This document shows positions 8,570 through 17,811 of a DNA stretch of 64,000 bases, piece after piece; positions within the stretch are counted from its first letter, which is position 1, and each line of letters starts with the position of its first letter. The notes under the pieces were generated by a model. It ran no database searches, was not told the DNA's origin, and was given only the letters and a program-made list of their open reading frames with translations. The stretch spans positions 1-64,000 of the forward strand of contig JALHQT010000001.1 in NCBI GenBank assembly GCA_022841825.1. Reading direction: 5' to 3'. A program made the translations under genes and the position numbers. The stretch is from Anaerolineae bacterium. Lineage in GTDB: Bacteria; Chloroflexota; Anaerolineae; Aggregatilineales; Phototrophicaceae.

Positions 8570-9612
8570 TGCGCGGCTCCGTTGACGAGGCTGCTGGCAG
8601 CGACCGCGAGGGCAAGCTGAATGAAGTTGTAGAGGAAGTGCGCAATGATGGCGCTGGAGGTGTTGTAGCGCTGGCGCAGCCAGCCCATGAGCAGCGACAC
8701 CAGGAAGATGATGGCAGTCGCGGGCGTGAGCGAATACTGTGTGTGGATGACGGCGAAGAAAATGCTGGTCAGTAGATTGCCGAAGACCGGTTGCAGCGCG
8801 CCGCGAAAGAAGATCTCTTCCCCGACCGCGACGATGCCTGCAATACCCAGCGCGAGTGGCAGCGACCCAATCGCCGCCGAGATTTGTTGGCTGGCGGCGG
8901 TCTGCTCAGAGAACTGCTCAGGGGAGGATGCACTGAACCAGAGCGCGCCGACCGCGATTGCGATCAGATAGGCGGCTGCCGCTACCAGCACGCCCGCGCC
9001 GGTTTCGCGCAGCGTGGGGATGCGCAGCCCCAACCGCTCGAACACGGCGGGAGAAGAGCGGCGAGTGAATAACCCGACGCCAAGAAACGCGGCGATGATC
9101 CATAAGACCTGCTGAAAGAGCACTTCGCCAAACGCAATGCCGCCTTCGGCGATGCTGTCCGCCATGCCCTGGATGCCGCCGAGGAGCAGAAAGCTGATCA
9201 GATTGGATGAGATGAGGAGCAGGATCAGGATGAGTGCGGTTGTGTGGAGCGCCGAGTCGGGATCGTATGCCGCGTGGCTGCCCAGCGTGCTCCCCAGTTG
9301 CGTGCGAAATCGCGGGCTGCGGATACTGAGCGCGCCGATTACAGTAACCCCTAGGGCGAGCAGGAAACTGATCATCCCTGACGAGATGGGTATCGCAGGC
9401 GCATCCATTGTATTCGGCAGTCCACCCGTCGCATCGACGATCGCATTCATCAGCGCCAATGTGCCGAGCGCGAAGTTGATGGCGAGCAGCGCCCACAACA
9501 TCCCCTGGATGCCGCCGCCACTGGTAAAGTGCGGGTTGCGGTTTGCGATGATGATGATGTAGATGACAAACGCGAGCGCAAGCCCAACACTCAAGAGGCT
9601 GAAGGGATCCAT
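8566..9612 (-). CDS. CPBP family intramembrane glutamic endopeptidase
   Basis: A 348-residue polytopic protein with roughly eight membrane helices. The C-terminal half has the CPBP (Abi/CAAX protease) motifs: EEIFFRGALQPVFG, then FAVIHTQYS and AHFLYNF. These glutamates and histidines form the membrane-embedded active site. Family members process prenylated or other membrane proteins, or act in bacteriocin immunity; the role here is unknown. An in-frame ATG at 9645 lies inside a TATAAT box, so the second ATG at 9612 (MDPFSLLSVG) is preferred. The stop overlaps the next gene in ATGA. Confidence 0.85.
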   Translation of the reverse strand: MDPFSLLSVGLALAFVIYIIIIANRNPHFTSGGGIQGMLWALLAINFALGTLALMNAIVDATGGLPNTMDAPAIPISSGMISFLLALGVTVIGALSIRSPRFRTQLGSTLGSHAAYDPDSALHTTALILILLLISSNLISFLLLGGIQGMADSIAEGGIAFGEVLFQQVLWIIAAFLGVGLFTRRSSPAVFERLGLRIPTLRETGAGVLVAAAAYLIAIAVGALWFSASSPEQFSEQTAASQQISAAIGSLPLALGIAGIVAVGEEIFFRGALQPVFGNLLTSIFFAVIHTQYSLTPATAIIFLVSLLMGWLRQRYNTSSAIIAHFLYNFIQLALAVAASSLVNGAAQ

Positions 9613-9643
9613 GAGCGCACCAATGGTGAAACAGTTGCCGCGC

Positions 9644-9652
9644 ATTATAGCA
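9644..9652 (-). promoter_or_regulatory. Extended -10 promoter for the CPBP-rlmN group
   Basis: On the minus strand the bases read TGCTATAAT, a perfect extended -10 element (TGn plus TATAAT). No convincing -35 is seen at 17-18 bases. The predicted start near 9637 explains why the ATG at 9645 cannot be used. The element drives the genes reading leftward to 5182. Confidence 0.55.
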
Positions 9653-9695
9653 GAGCCTGAATGGTGCGGGCAGCGTCAGTACGACCTGGTGTTGA

Positions 9696-10601
9696 TTACG
9701 CCGGGCGCGTCGAGCCGCTCACGGTCGTCAGGACTTCCATGAACGTGGTTGCGGCAGGAAGGTAGCGATACTGCTTTCGGCTGGCGACCAGATAGGTTCG
9801 TTGGTCATCACCATCACGCAAACGAATGCCTATCAGGGTCTTTTGCTGCTGCTCCCGGTCAATCGCGATTTGCTGGATTAACGCCACCCCCAAACCCAGT
9901 TCGACGCTGCGTTTGATCGCTTCAGTTTCGCCCAGCAGAATGGTCTCATCACGGTTGAGCATCTCTTGCCCCACGATCTGGGCGACGCTGGCATATAAAG
10001 CAGAGCCAGGCTCTCGCGTCAGAAAGACCCTTTCTCTCAGCTCCGACACGGCGATGCTTTGCCTGTTTGCCCACGGGTCGTGTGGGCTGACGATGACCAC
10101 GAGCCGATCATGCATGAACGGCGCGACCTCCAGATCCGCGTGGACGGCTGGCGAGCCGACCAGCGCAAGGTCGATTTCGCCACTTGCGGTCTTATTGAGC
10201 AATGTTGCGGTATTGCCAACCGTGAGGCGCACCTTGAATTGTGGATGCTGCTGGCGATACTCGCTCAGAACACGCGGCAGGAGGTAGGTCGCCAGCGTGT
10301 GCCCGACCCCGAGTTTGAGGGTCTCTTTCATGACCCCCGCCTGTACCTGCACCGCATTGTGCGCTTCTGTCGCCAGCAGCGACAGGCGTTCAGCATAGTA
10401 GAGCAGCGTTTGACCGGCTTCAGTCAAGTGGAACTGCCGCGTGGTGCGGTCGATGAGTTGCACGCCCAGCATGTTCTCCAGCAGGCTGATCTGCTGACTT
10501 ACGCTGGGCTGCGCCATGTGCAGCGCTTCCGCTGCGCGTGTGAAGTGTTGGTGCTGTGCGACCGCGAGAAAGATATGCACCTTATGCAAGTCCAGGATCA
10601 T
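9696..10601 (-). CDS. LysR family transcriptional regulator
   Basis: A 301-residue LysR-type regulator. The N-terminal winged helix-turn-helix (about residues 1-60) includes FTRAAEALHMAQPSVSQQI, and the effector-binding domain fills residues 90-295. It is divergent from aconitase with 132 bases between start codons. That gap holds a 15-bp palindrome containing the T-N11-A core typical of LysR sites. LysR regulators usually repress themselves and activate the divergent gene with a small-molecule effector. I infer control of acnA; the effector is unknown, and a central-carbon metabolite would fit. Confidence 0.9.
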   Translation of the reverse strand: MILDLHKVHIFLAVAQHQHFTRAAEALHMAQPSVSQQISLLENMLGVQLIDRTTRQFHLTEAGQTLLYYAERLSLLATEAHNAVQVQAGVMKETLKLGVGHTLATYLLPRVLSEYRQQHPQFKVRLTVGNTATLLNKTASGEIDLALVGSPAVHADLEVAPFMHDRLVVIVSPHDPWANRQSIAVSELRERVFLTREPGSALYASVAQIVGQEMLNRDETILLGETEAIKRSVELGLGVALIQQIAIDREQQQKTLIGIRLRDGDDQRTYLVASRKQYRYLPAATTFMEVLTTVSGSTRPA

Positions 10602-10614
10602 TCATAGGCTCTTT

Positions 10615-10629
10615 CTATCGATTCGATAG
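10615..10629. promoter_or_regulatory. Probable LysR operator between lysR and acnA
   Basis: The 15-bp sequence CTATCGATTCGATAG is a perfect palindrome around 10622 with 7-bp arms, and its inner part is T-N11-A, the LysR recognition core. Relative to the predicted acnA start near 10676 its centre is at about -54, the usual recognition-site position for activation by LysR proteins. It also sits 14 bases upstream of the lysR start codon, which suits autorepression. Confidence 0.65.
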
Positions 10630-10640
10630 AGATCATGTGT

Positions 10641-10669
10641 TTGAATGATAGATCAAAACGAGTTATCAT
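10641..10669 (+). promoter_or_regulatory. Promoter of acnA
   Basis: TTGAAT (10641-10646, four of six consensus bases) and TATCAT (10664-10669, five of six) are separated by exactly 17 bases. The 6-bp repeat ATGATA (10645-10650) and TATCAT (10664-10669) is also inverted across this interval, so a regulator could bind within the promoter. Predicted transcription start is near 10676. Confidence 0.6.
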
Positions 10670-10733
10670 GCTTGTGATGGCGAACTTGCGCTGTCGTTTC
10701 ACTGCGAGAGCGCACAACTTAAGGAACAATCCT

Positions 10734-13442
10734 ATGAGTAAACGACTTGACTTGTTTGGTGCACGCAGCGCCTTCGATACAGGCAGCGGGCAAGCTGTCA
10801 TGTATCGCCTGAGCGCATTGACGGAGCGCGGCATCGGGCATGTGGATCGACTTCCGTTCAGCATCAAGATCCTGCTGGAAAACGCATTACGCAACCTGGA
10901 CAATTACGAAGTCAACGAAGACGCCGTAACAGCGATTGCCAACTGGAACGCGGCAGATCCGGGTCAGATCGAAATTCCGTTCAAGCCCGCGCGCGTCGTC
11001 TTGCAGGACTTCACCGGGGTGCCCGTCGCTGCCGACCTCGCGGCGCTGCGCAGCGCGATGAGCCGCCTGGGCAAGGACGCCAAGCGGATTAACCCGATTG
11101 TGCCTGTCGACCTGGTCATCGACCATTCGGTTCAGGTGGACCGCTTCGGCAGTTCTGAAGCGATCCTGTTCAACGCGGACATCGAATTCCAGCGCAACCG
11201 TGAGCGTTATGAGTTTCTGCACTGGGCGCAGAAGGCGTTTGACAACTTCCGGGTCGTGCCGCCTGCGACCGGCATCGTCCATCAGGTCAATCTGGAGTAT
11301 CTGGCGAAGGTTGTCCAGACTTTCACCATCGATGGCGAAGCGGCGGTCATGCCGGATACGCTCGTCGGCACAGACAGCCACACGACGATGATCAACGGAT
11401 TGGGCGTGCTGGGCTGGGGGGTTGGCGGCATTGAGGCGGAAGCGGCGATGCTCAATCAGCCGATCTACATGCTGATGCCACAGGTCATCGGCTTTAGGCT
11501 GACGGGTAAACTGCGCGAAGGCACGACGGCGACCGATCTCGTGCTGACTGTGACGCAGATGCTGCGCAAGAAAGGCGTGGTTGATAAGTTCGTCGAATTC
11601 TACGGCACAGGCTTGTCGAATCTGCCGTTGGCAGACCGCGCGACGATTGCCAACATGGCACCGGAGTATGGCGCGACGATGGGCTTCTTCCCGGTCGATG
11701 CCGAGACTCTGGCGTACATGCGGCGTACCGGGCGCGACGAAGCGCTGGTCGATCTGGTCGAACGCTACTGCGTGGCGCAGGGCATGTTCCGTACTGATGC
11801 GACGCCCGACCCGATCTTCACCGATATGCTGGAACTCGACCTGAGCACCGTCGAGGCGAGCATGGCGGGACCGAAGCGCCCGCAGGATCGTGTGCTGCTG
11901 CGCGATATGAAATCGACCTTCGAGAAGGCGTTGACGACGCCGGTCGATCAGCGCGGCTTTGCGGTCAACGAGGAGAAAGTCGCTAAGCGCGCGGTCGTGC
12001 GTGATAACGGACACAGCGCCGAAGTCGGGCACGGCGTGGTCGTCATCGCCGCGATCACAAGCTGCACCAACACCAGCAACCCCTATGTCATGGTCGGCGC
12101 AGGGCTGTTGGCGAAGAAGGCGGTTGAGCGTGGCTTGGATGTCCAACCGTATGTCAAGACGAGCCTCGCGCCGGGGTCACGCGTGGTCACCGAATACCTG
12201 AACGCATCGGGCTTGACGCCCTACCTGGAAGCACTCGGTTTCCATACCGTAGGTTACGGCTGTACAACCTGTATTGGCAACAGCGGTCCGCTGCCGCAGC
12301 GCGTTGCGGAGGCTGTGCAGGAAGGCGACCTGGTCGCCGCTGCAGTGTTGAGCGGCAACCGCAACTTTGAGGGGCGCATCAGCCCGCTTGTCAAGGCGAA
12401 CTATCTGGCGTCGCCGCCGCTCGTCGTGGCATATGCCATCGCCGGCACGGTCGATATTGACCTTGTGAATGACCCCATCGGCAAAGATCGCGGCGGCAAC
12501 CCCGTCTATCTGCGCGAAATCTGGCCCAGCCAGGAAGAAGTCAGCAACACGGTCTCGTCTGTGCTGACCGCCGAGATGTTCCGCAGTCAGTACGGGAATG
12601 TCTACGATGGCAATCCGATGTGGAACGCCATTCCCGTCAGCGGTGGCGATGTTTATGCCTGGGACAACAGCAGCACCTACATCCAGGAACCGCCATTCTT
12701 CGGCGGCTTCAGGACTGAGGTCGGCACGATCCAGCCGATCAGCGGGGCGCGTGCGCTGGCGCTGCTGGGAGACTCGATCACGACCGACCACATCTCACCC
12801 GCAGGCGATATTGCGGCGAAGAGTCCGGCTGGCGCGTATCTGATGGATCGCGGCATTGAGAAGGTCGATTTCAACAGCTATGGCGCTCGGCGCGGCAGTC
12901 ATGACGTGATGATTCGCGGCACATTCGCCAATGTTCGCCTGCGCAACCTGCTGGCTCCCGGCACAGAAGGCGGTGTGACCATCTACCTGCCGACGGGCGA
13001 GCAGATGAGCATCTACGATGCCTCGATGAAATATCAGGCGGCGGGGACACCGCTGGTGGTGCTGGCGGGCATCGAATACGGCACGGGCAGCAGCCGCGAC
13101 TGGGCGGCGAAGGGCACGGCGCTGCTGGGTGTGCGCGCGGTCATTGCGCGCTCGTTCGAGCGCATCCATCGCAGCAATCTCGTCATGATGGGTGTGCTGC
13201 CGCTGCAATTCAAGGACGGCGAGACCATCCAGTCGCACGGCTTGACAGGGGAGGAGACGTTCGAAATTGTCGGATTGACGAACGACCTGAAGCCTAAGCA
13301 GTTGCTGACCGTGAAGGCGACTGCGCTGGATGGCAGCGTGAAAACGTTCGAGGCAGTGGCGCGCATCGACACCCCTGTGGAGGTCGATTACTACCGCAAC
13401 GGCGGTATCCTCCAGACCGTGCTGCGCAAGTTCCTGAACTGA
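10734..13442 (+). CDS. acnA: Aconitate hydratase AcnA
   Basis: A 902-residue monofunctional aconitase of the AcnA/IRP type, interconverting citrate and isocitrate in the TCA cycle. Iron-sulfur cysteines are in [13 protein letters not shown] and in [15 protein letters not shown]. The substrate- and cluster-contact segments [20 protein letters not shown] and [14 protein letters not shown] are intact, and the C-terminal swivel domain (about 700-900) is complete. The frame is open from 10635, but AAGGA at 10721-10725, eight bases before the ATG at 10734 (MSKRLDLFG), marks the likely start and keeps the coding region downstream of the promoter. It is transcribed away from the LysR regulator. Confidence 0.96.
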   Translation: MSKRLDLFGARSAFDTGSGQAVMYRLSALTERGIGHVDRLPFSIKILLENALRNLDNYEVNEDAVTAIANWNAADPGQIEIPFKPARVVLQDFTGVPVAADLAALRSAMSRLGKDAKRINPIVPVDLVIDHSVQVDRFGSSEAILFNADIEFQRNRERYEFLHWAQKAFDNFRVVPPATGIVHQVNLEYLAKVVQTFTIDGEAAVMPDTLVGTDSHTTMINGLGVLGWGVGGIEAEAAMLNQPIYMLMPQVIGFRLTGKLREGTTATDLVLTVTQMLRKKGVVDKFVEFYGTGLSNLPLADRATIANMAPEYGATMGFFPVDAETLAYMRRTGRDEALVDLVERYCVAQGMFRTDATPDPIFTDMLELDLSTVEASMAGPKRPQDRVLLRDMKSTFEKALTTPVDQRGFAVNEEKVAKRAVVRDNGHSAEVGHGVVVIAAITSCTNTSNPYVMVGAGLLAKKAVERGLDVQPYVKTSLAPGSRVVTEYLNASGLTPYLEALGFHTVGYGCTTCIGNSGPLPQRVAEAVQEGDLVAAAVLSGNRNFEGRISPLVKANYLASPPLVVAYAIAGTVDIDLVNDPIGKDRGGNPVYLREIWPSQEEVSNTVSSVLTAEMFRSQYGNVYDGNPMWNAIPVSGGDVYAWDNSSTYIQEPPFFGGFRTEVGTIQPISGARALALLGDSITTDHISPAGDIAAKSPAGAYLMDRGIEKVDFNSYGARRGSHDVMIRGTFANVRLRNLLAPGTEGGVTIYLPTGEQMSIYDASMKYQAAGTPLVVLAGIEYGTGSSRDWAAKGTALLGVRAVIARSFERIHRSNLVMMGVLPLQFKDGETIQSHGLTGEETFEIVGLTNDLKPKQLLTVKATALDGSVKTFEAVARIDTPVEVDYYRNGGILQTVLRKFLN

Positions 13443-13451
13443 GAATCTGAG

Positions 13452-13519
13452 AACCGCGAAGACGCGAAGGACACGAAGAAGACTTCTCTGGTCTTCGCGT
13501 CCTTCGCGTCTTCGCGGTT
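13452..13519. repeat. 68-bp palindromic repeat acting as a terminator hairpin
   Basis: AACCGCGAAGACGCGAAGGA and the bases after it form a near-perfect 30-bp hairpin with the second arm, which ends CTTCGCGTCTTCGCGGTT at 13519. The arms are built from tandem CGAAG-containing units (GCGAAGAC, GCGAAGGAC, ACGAAGAA). TATATTTTCTG follows, so it can end acnA transcription. Similar CGAAGAC/CGAAGGAC palindromes are, to my knowledge, scattered in many environmental bacterial genomes and often generate spurious short proteins, as one does here on the minus strand. Confidence 0.75.
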
Positions 13520-13544
13520 ATATTTTCTGTATGTGGAGGCGGAC

Positions 13545-14000
13545 TTGAGCGAAGAACGACCCAAGGTGACCATCTACACCGACGGCGGCTGCAAACCCAA
13601 TCCGGGGCGGGGCGGTTGGGCGGCGCTGCTGATCTTTGGCGACGTGACCAAAGAGCTGTACGGTCATGACATGGCGACGACGAACAACCGTATGGAGCTG
13701 ACGGCGGCGGTCTCTGCTCTGGAGGCGCTTACTCGTCCATGCGATGTCACATTTCATATCGACTCGCAGTATGTCAGGAATGGCATCACAAGCTGGATCA
13801 AGAACTGGATGAAGAACGGCTGGAAGACGGCGGCGAAGAAGCCTGTCGAAAACCAGGCGTTATGGATGCGGCTGCATGAGGCGACCCTGACGCACACCAT
13901 TCATTGGAAGTGGGTGCGTGGTCATGCCGGGAATTTGTATAATGAGCGGGTAGACCAGCTCGCCACCGCCGCGCGCGAGGGGCGGTTGTCCTCATCCTGA
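13545..14000 (+). CDS. rnhA: Ribonuclease HI
   Basis: A 151-residue RNase HI that cuts the RNA strand of RNA-DNA hybrids. All four acidic catalytic residues are visible: Asp in [13 protein letters not shown], Glu in NNRMELTAA, Asp in FHIDSQYV and Asp in NERVDQLA. The basic handle region [14 protein letters not shown] and WVRGHAGN are also typical of the E. coli type. I prefer the TTG at 13545 because GGAGG (13535-13539) sits five bases upstream; a GTG four codons earlier (13533) overlaps that ribosome site. It starts a compact group with the aminotransferase and the DUF4058 gene. Confidence 0.95.
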   Translation: MSEERPKVTIYTDGGCKPNPGRGGWAALLIFGDVTKELYGHDMATTNNRMELTAAVSALEALTRPCDVTFHIDSQYVRNGITSWIKNWMKNGWKTAAKKPVENQALWMRLHEATLTHTIHWKWVRGHAGNLYNERVDQLATAAREGRLSSS

Positions 14001-14028
14001 TCCGCGCATTCGTTATTGGAGCCGTTTC

Positions 14029-15195
14029 ATGCCTGCAATCGCCAGCCGCGTCGCCGCCCTGGGAACGACGATTTTCACCGAAATCAATGAACTCGCGCTT
14101 AAGCATCAGGCGATCAACCTGGGGCAGGGGCGTCCGGATTTCGATGGTCCCGCCGATGTGATCGCGGCGGAGATCGCTGCCCTTCAGGATGGCAAGCATA
14201 ATCAGTATCCGCCAGGGTTGGGTACGCTGACGATGCGCCAGGCAATCGCCGCTCATGCCGGGCGTTTCTACAACCTGGATGTCGATCCGGCGTCGGGTGT
14301 GCTGGTGACGGCGGGTGCGACGGAAGGGGTTTTCTCGTCGATCCTCGGTTTGATCGACGAGGGCGACGAGGTCATCCTGATCGAACCTTACTTCGATAGC
14401 TACGTCCCGAATCTCGATTGGGTGAAGGCGAAGCCGGTCTACGTGCCGCTGCATCCGCCAACATGGACGCTCGACCCGGCGGAACTGCGCGCCGCGTTCT
14501 CGCCACGTACCAAAGCGATCCTGCTCAATACGCCGCAGAACCCGACCGGGCGCGTGTTCACGTACGACGAAATGAAGATGATCGCCGACCTGTGCATCGA
14601 GTTTGATGCGCTCTGCATCTCGGACGAGGTGTATGAGCATCTGGTTTTTGGCGACGCGCGCCACATCCCGATGGCGGCGATGCCGGGCATGTTTGAGCGC
14701 ACCGTGACGGTCAGCAGCCTGGGCAAGACCTACAGCGTGACGGGCTGGAAGATTGGATGGGTCTACGGACATCCGACGCTGGTCAATGGCGTCGCCCGCG
14801 CGCACCAGTACGTGACGTTCGCCGCGCATCATCCGGCGCAGACGGCGGCTGCCTACGCGCTCTCGCTGGCTGGCACGTACTACGAAGAATTTCTGGAGAT
14901 GTACACCACCAAGCGCGACCTGATGATGAGCGCGCTGGCGGGCGCAGGGATGAAGGCGAATGCCCCGCAGGGGACTTACTTCGTGATGGCGGATTTCAGC
15001 GATGTTTTCGAAGGCGACGATCTGGCATTCGCCCGCTACCTGACGAGTGAGATCGGCGTCGCCTGTATCCCGCCGGGCTTGTTCTACAGTCCGGAACATG
15101 CGCACATCGGGAGGAAGTATGCGCGCTTCGCTTTCTGCAAAGGCGATGACACGCTCAAAGCAGCGGGAGAGCGGCTGGCGAAGCTGAAGCGGTGA
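14029..15195 (+). CDS. PLP-dependent aminotransferase class I
   Basis: A 388-residue fold-type I aminotransferase. The PLP-binding lysine lies in SSLGKTYSVTGWKIGW, and NTPQNPTGRVF and ISDEVYEHLVF provide the cofactor and substrate contacts. NLGQGRPDFDGP at the N-terminus resembles the methionine/kynurenine/glutamine aminotransferase branch (YbdL, KAT). The donor amino acid cannot be assigned from sequence. The sulfur-amino-acid genes just downstream would be compatible with methionine, but that is weak support. It lies 28 bases after rnhA and ends 19 bases before the DUF4058 gene. Confidence 0.88.
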   Translation: MPAIASRVAALGTTIFTEINELALKHQAINLGQGRPDFDGPADVIAAEIAALQDGKHNQYPPGLGTLTMRQAIAAHAGRFYNLDVDPASGVLVTAGATEGVFSSILGLIDEGDEVILIEPYFDSYVPNLDWVKAKPVYVPLHPPTWTLDPAELRAAFSPRTKAILLNTPQNPTGRVFTYDEMKMIADLCIEFDALCISDEVYEHLVFGDARHIPMAAMPGMFERTVTVSSLGKTYSVTGWKIGWVYGHPTLVNGVARAHQYVTFAAHHPAQTAAAYALSLAGTYYEEFLEMYTTKRDLMMSALAGAGMKANAPQGTYFVMADFSDVFEGDDLAFARYLTSEIGVACIPPGLFYSPEHAHIGRKYARFAFCKGDDTLKAAGERLAKLKR

Positions 15196-15214
15196 GTTGG
15201 GAAGGGGCGACATT

Positions 15215-16093
15215 ATGCCTATCCATGCACGTAAGAATTTTTACCAAGGCGTGAATGCACATCTACACAGCTACTTTCAGCAGGAGGGTGGGTGGGAGAG
15301 CTTTCACGCGGCGCATATCGTGCATTTGCTGGAGGCGATCCAGGAACTGCTTCCCGACGGCTATCGCGCATTCGCCGAAAAGTCCTTGCAACTCAGTTTC
15401 TTCGATCCCGATACTGGCGAGATTGACAAGGCGCACATCAAGCCCGATGTCTCTATTTGGACAGAGCGGCTCTCGCCCGTATTCGCCGTCCCGCATGGGC
15501 TAGGACTGAGTTCTCCACTTGAAGTTATGACATTAGACGAGACACTGGTCGAGCCGCAGTACCTGCGATCTGTGGTCATCGTGCATGGCGACGGCTTCGG
15601 GCGCTACAAGCCCGTAACGCGGATAGAGCTGCTAGCGCCTGCCAATAAGCCTCCCGGCACCCACGCCAGTCAGTATCGTGTATCCCGTGCAGAGACTTTG
15701 CTGAGTGGCATCAATCTGGTCGAAATCGATTATCTCCATGAGCGCCGTTTTCCGGTGGAGCGTGTCCCCAGTTACCCCGATCATGCACTTGGCTCTCTTC
15801 CGTACAACTTCCTCGTCAGCCTTGGCGAGCTTGGAGATCGTCAGGGGCAAGTGTTGCGTTATGGCTGCGCAGTCTACGAAAGACTGCCTGCGATTCCGGT
15901 TCCCCTCATCACTGGCACACTTAATCTGGGTCTGGATGACGTCTACAAGCGCACGTTTGGGTCAAATCCCGCTTATGGTGAAGACATCGTGGATTACGCA
16001 GAACCGCCATTGGGCATCGAAACATATTCGGACGCGGATCAGGCGCGCATTCGAGCCTGCATGGCTCTTGCGGCGCAGCAGTCTTCTGTGTAA
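15215..16093 (+). CDS. DUF4058 family protein
   Basis: A 292-residue protein of unknown function resembling DUF4058, a family common in Chloroflexota, Cyanobacteria and Planctomycetes. Features that suggest it are the opening MPIHARKNFYQGVNAHLHS, WESFHAAHIVHLLEAIQELL, the later IKPDVSIW and VVIVHGDGFGRYKPVTRIEL, and ending with short-motif EPPL. No signal peptide or membrane segment is seen. The ATG at 15215 is preceded by AAGGGG; a TTG at 15197 extends the frame by six codons and is less likely. It probably shares a transcript with rnhA and the aminotransferase. Confidence 0.7.
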   Translation: MPIHARKNFYQGVNAHLHSYFQQEGGWESFHAAHIVHLLEAIQELLPDGYRAFAEKSLQLSFFDPDTGEIDKAHIKPDVSIWTERLSPVFAVPHGLGLSSPLEVMTLDETLVEPQYLRSVVIVHGDGFGRYKPVTRIELLAPANKPPGTHASQYRVSRAETLLSGINLVEIDYLHERRFPVERVPSYPDHALGSLPYNFLVSLGELGDRQGQVLRYGCAVYERLPAIPVPLITGTLNLGLDDVYKRTFGSNPAYGEDIVDYAEPPLGIETYSDADQARIRACMALAAQQSSV

Positions 16094-16175
16094 TGAATTT
16101 GTTTTGCGCCTTCGACCTGGCGCTTACAGATCGATGAGTGTTCGGCAGGATTGCCATCCGATTTGTACCCTCTGC

Positions 16176-16184
16176 TGCTATGAT
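16176..16184 (+). promoter_or_regulatory. Extended -10 promoter of cbs
   Basis: TGCTATGAT is an extended -10 element (TGn plus TATGAT, five of six). It ends 35 bases before the ATG of cbs at 16220, and GGGGAG near 16205 is the ribosome site. No good -35 is visible. The rest of the 126-base gap holds only a weak hairpin (GCGCC 16106-16110 with GGCGC 16119-16123). Confidence 0.45.
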
Positions 16185-16219
16185 GAAGCGACACACTTCC
16201 AGCATGGGGAGAGCGCAAT

Positions 16220-17674
16220 ATGGCGATGAATCAACCGCAAGTCACTCACACGGCGATGGGCGACATGCCGACTGAACCACAGATTTACGAGAATGTCCTC
16301 GGTGCGATGGGCAACACGCCGCTGGTGCGCCTGCATCGCGTGTCCAGCAGCGTTCGCGCACAGATGGTCGCGAAGGTCGAGTACTTCAATCCGGGTGGCT
16401 CGGTCAAAGACCGCATTGGCATCACGATCATCGAGGATGCCGAGCGGCGTGGGCTGCTCAAGCCTGGCGGTACGATTGTCGAAGCGACTTCCGGCAACAC
16501 AGGCGTCGGGCTCGCAATCGCGGCGGCGCTCAAAGGCTACAAGTGCGTCTTTGTGCTGGCGGATAAGCAGTCGGAAGAAAAACGGCAGACGCTGCGGGCG
16601 TACGGCGCGCGTGTCCTTGTCACGCCGACGAATGTCGAGCCGGAAGACCCGCGCTCGTACTACAGTGTCGCCAAGCGCATCGTCGCCGAGACGCCTAACT
16701 GCATTCTCGCCAATCAGTATCACAACCCTGTCAACCCGCAGACGCATTACGAGACAACGGGTCCCGAACTCTGGCGGCAGACCGCAGGCAAGATCGATGT
16801 CTTCGTCGCTGGGCTGGGGACGGGCGGCACGATCAGCGGGGTGGGGAAGTATCTGAAGGAGCAGAACCCAGACATCCAGATCGTCGGCGTCGATCCAATT
16901 GGCTCGATCCTCTACGACTACTTCTACACCGGGCAGATGAGCGAAGCGCACAGCTACAAAGTCGAAGGCGTTGGCGAAGACTTCGTGCCGTCAATCTACG
17001 ACTTCAGCGTCATCGACGACATGGTCAAAGTGACGGACAAAGAGTCGTTCCTGATGACTCGCCGGTTGACGCGCGAGGAAGGCTTGTTCGTCGGCGGGTC
17101 ATGCGGCTTCGCGATGGCAGGCGCGCTTAAGTATGTCGCTGAGCGTGACCTGGGTCCCAACAAGCTGGTCGTCGTACTGCTGCCTGATGGCGGCGCACGC
17201 TACCTGGGGAAGATCTTCAACGATACCTGGATGCGAGAGAACCAGTATCTCGACAGTGAGCTGGTCGATGTTCGCGTAGACAGCGTCGTCAACCGCAAGG
17301 CGCGCCAGGACATGGTGCTTGCACACTGCGATCAGACAGTTGGCGACGTGATCGCCATGATGAAATCGAACGATATTTCACAGCTCCCCGTCACCGGGGA
17401 GCAGGGTAACCTGTTGGGTCTGGTTTCGGAAGTCGGCTTGCTGACGTATCTGCTCGGCGGGGGTACCTCCAGCAGCATTCTCCGCGATGTGCCTGTGATC
17501 GACGAGACGGTGCCGACGATCCAGATGGACACGCCGATTGAATCGGTCATGGCGATGTTTGGCAAGGAATCGCAGGTCGCTCTGATTACGGAGCCGCTCC
17601 ATAACACCGATCACAAGCGCGTCACAGGCATTCTGACCAAAATCGACGTACTGGACTTCCTCGCCAGCCGATAG
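16220..17674 (+). CDS. cbs: Cystathionine beta-synthase with CBS domain pair
   Basis: A 484-residue PLP enzyme condensing serine and homocysteine to cystathionine, the first step of reverse transsulfuration. The catalytic core (about residues 20-340) has the PLP lysine in NPGGSVKDRIG, the substrate loop SGNTGVGLA and the phosphate loop GTGGTISG. Two CBS domains follow (about 350-480), the arrangement of eukaryotic-type enzymes regulated through that tail. It lacks the heme-binding N-terminus. The convergent neighbour encodes the next enzyme of the pathway. A cysteine synthase role is possible, but the CBS pair and neighbour favour cystathionine beta-synthase. Confidence 0.9.
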   Translation: MAMNQPQVTHTAMGDMPTEPQIYENVLGAMGNTPLVRLHRVSSSVRAQMVAKVEYFNPGGSVKDRIGITIIEDAERRGLLKPGGTIVEATSGNTGVGLAIAAALKGYKCVFVLADKQSEEKRQTLRAYGARVLVTPTNVEPEDPRSYYSVAKRIVAETPNCILANQYHNPVNPQTHYETTGPELWRQTAGKIDVFVAGLGTGGTISGVGKYLKEQNPDIQIVGVDPIGSILYDYFYTGQMSEAHSYKVEGVGEDFVPSIYDFSVIDDMVKVTDKESFLMTRRLTREEGLFVGGSCGFAMAGALKYVAERDLGPNKLVVVLLPDGGARYLGKIFNDTWMRENQYLDSELVDVRVDSVVNRKARQDMVLAHCDQTVGDVIAMMKSNDISQLPVTGEQGNLLGLVSEVGLLTYLLGGGTSSSILRDVPVIDETVPTIQMDTPIESVMAMFGKESQVALITEPLHNTDHKRVTGILTKIDVLDFLASR

Positions 17675-17811
17675 ATGGATCGCGCCATCCTGCGCCAATG
17701 AATATCTGATGTGAAGACATGACTGGCGTCGTGGCAGTTGAATGAAATCGACCGCCATGACGCCGCGGACGCCAAAAGAGGCACCCGTGACCCTGCGGCT
17801 GTTCTGCGGCG

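Noticed and set aside
10887-12146. 419-codon minus-strand open frame
   Set aside because: It lies wholly within acnA on the other strand; the translation is rich in His, Arg and Gln with no domain.
13391-13573. 60-codon minus-strand frame across the palindrome ([14 protein letters not shown])
   Set aside because: It is the translated CGAAG-unit palindrome, a well-known source of spurious short proteins.
13798-15213. 471-codon minus-strand open frame
   Set aside because: It is antisense to rnhA and the aminotransferase, both of which have intact catalytic motifs.
16106-16123. Small hairpin after the DUF4058 gene
   Set aside because: The 5-bp stem without a real U-tract is too weak to call a terminator.
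17675-17811. Possible terminator or small gene between cbs and the gamma-lyase gene
   Set aside because: Only partial repeats such as TGGCGTC and GACGCCA are seen; no stable hairpin with a U-tract and no convincing frame.
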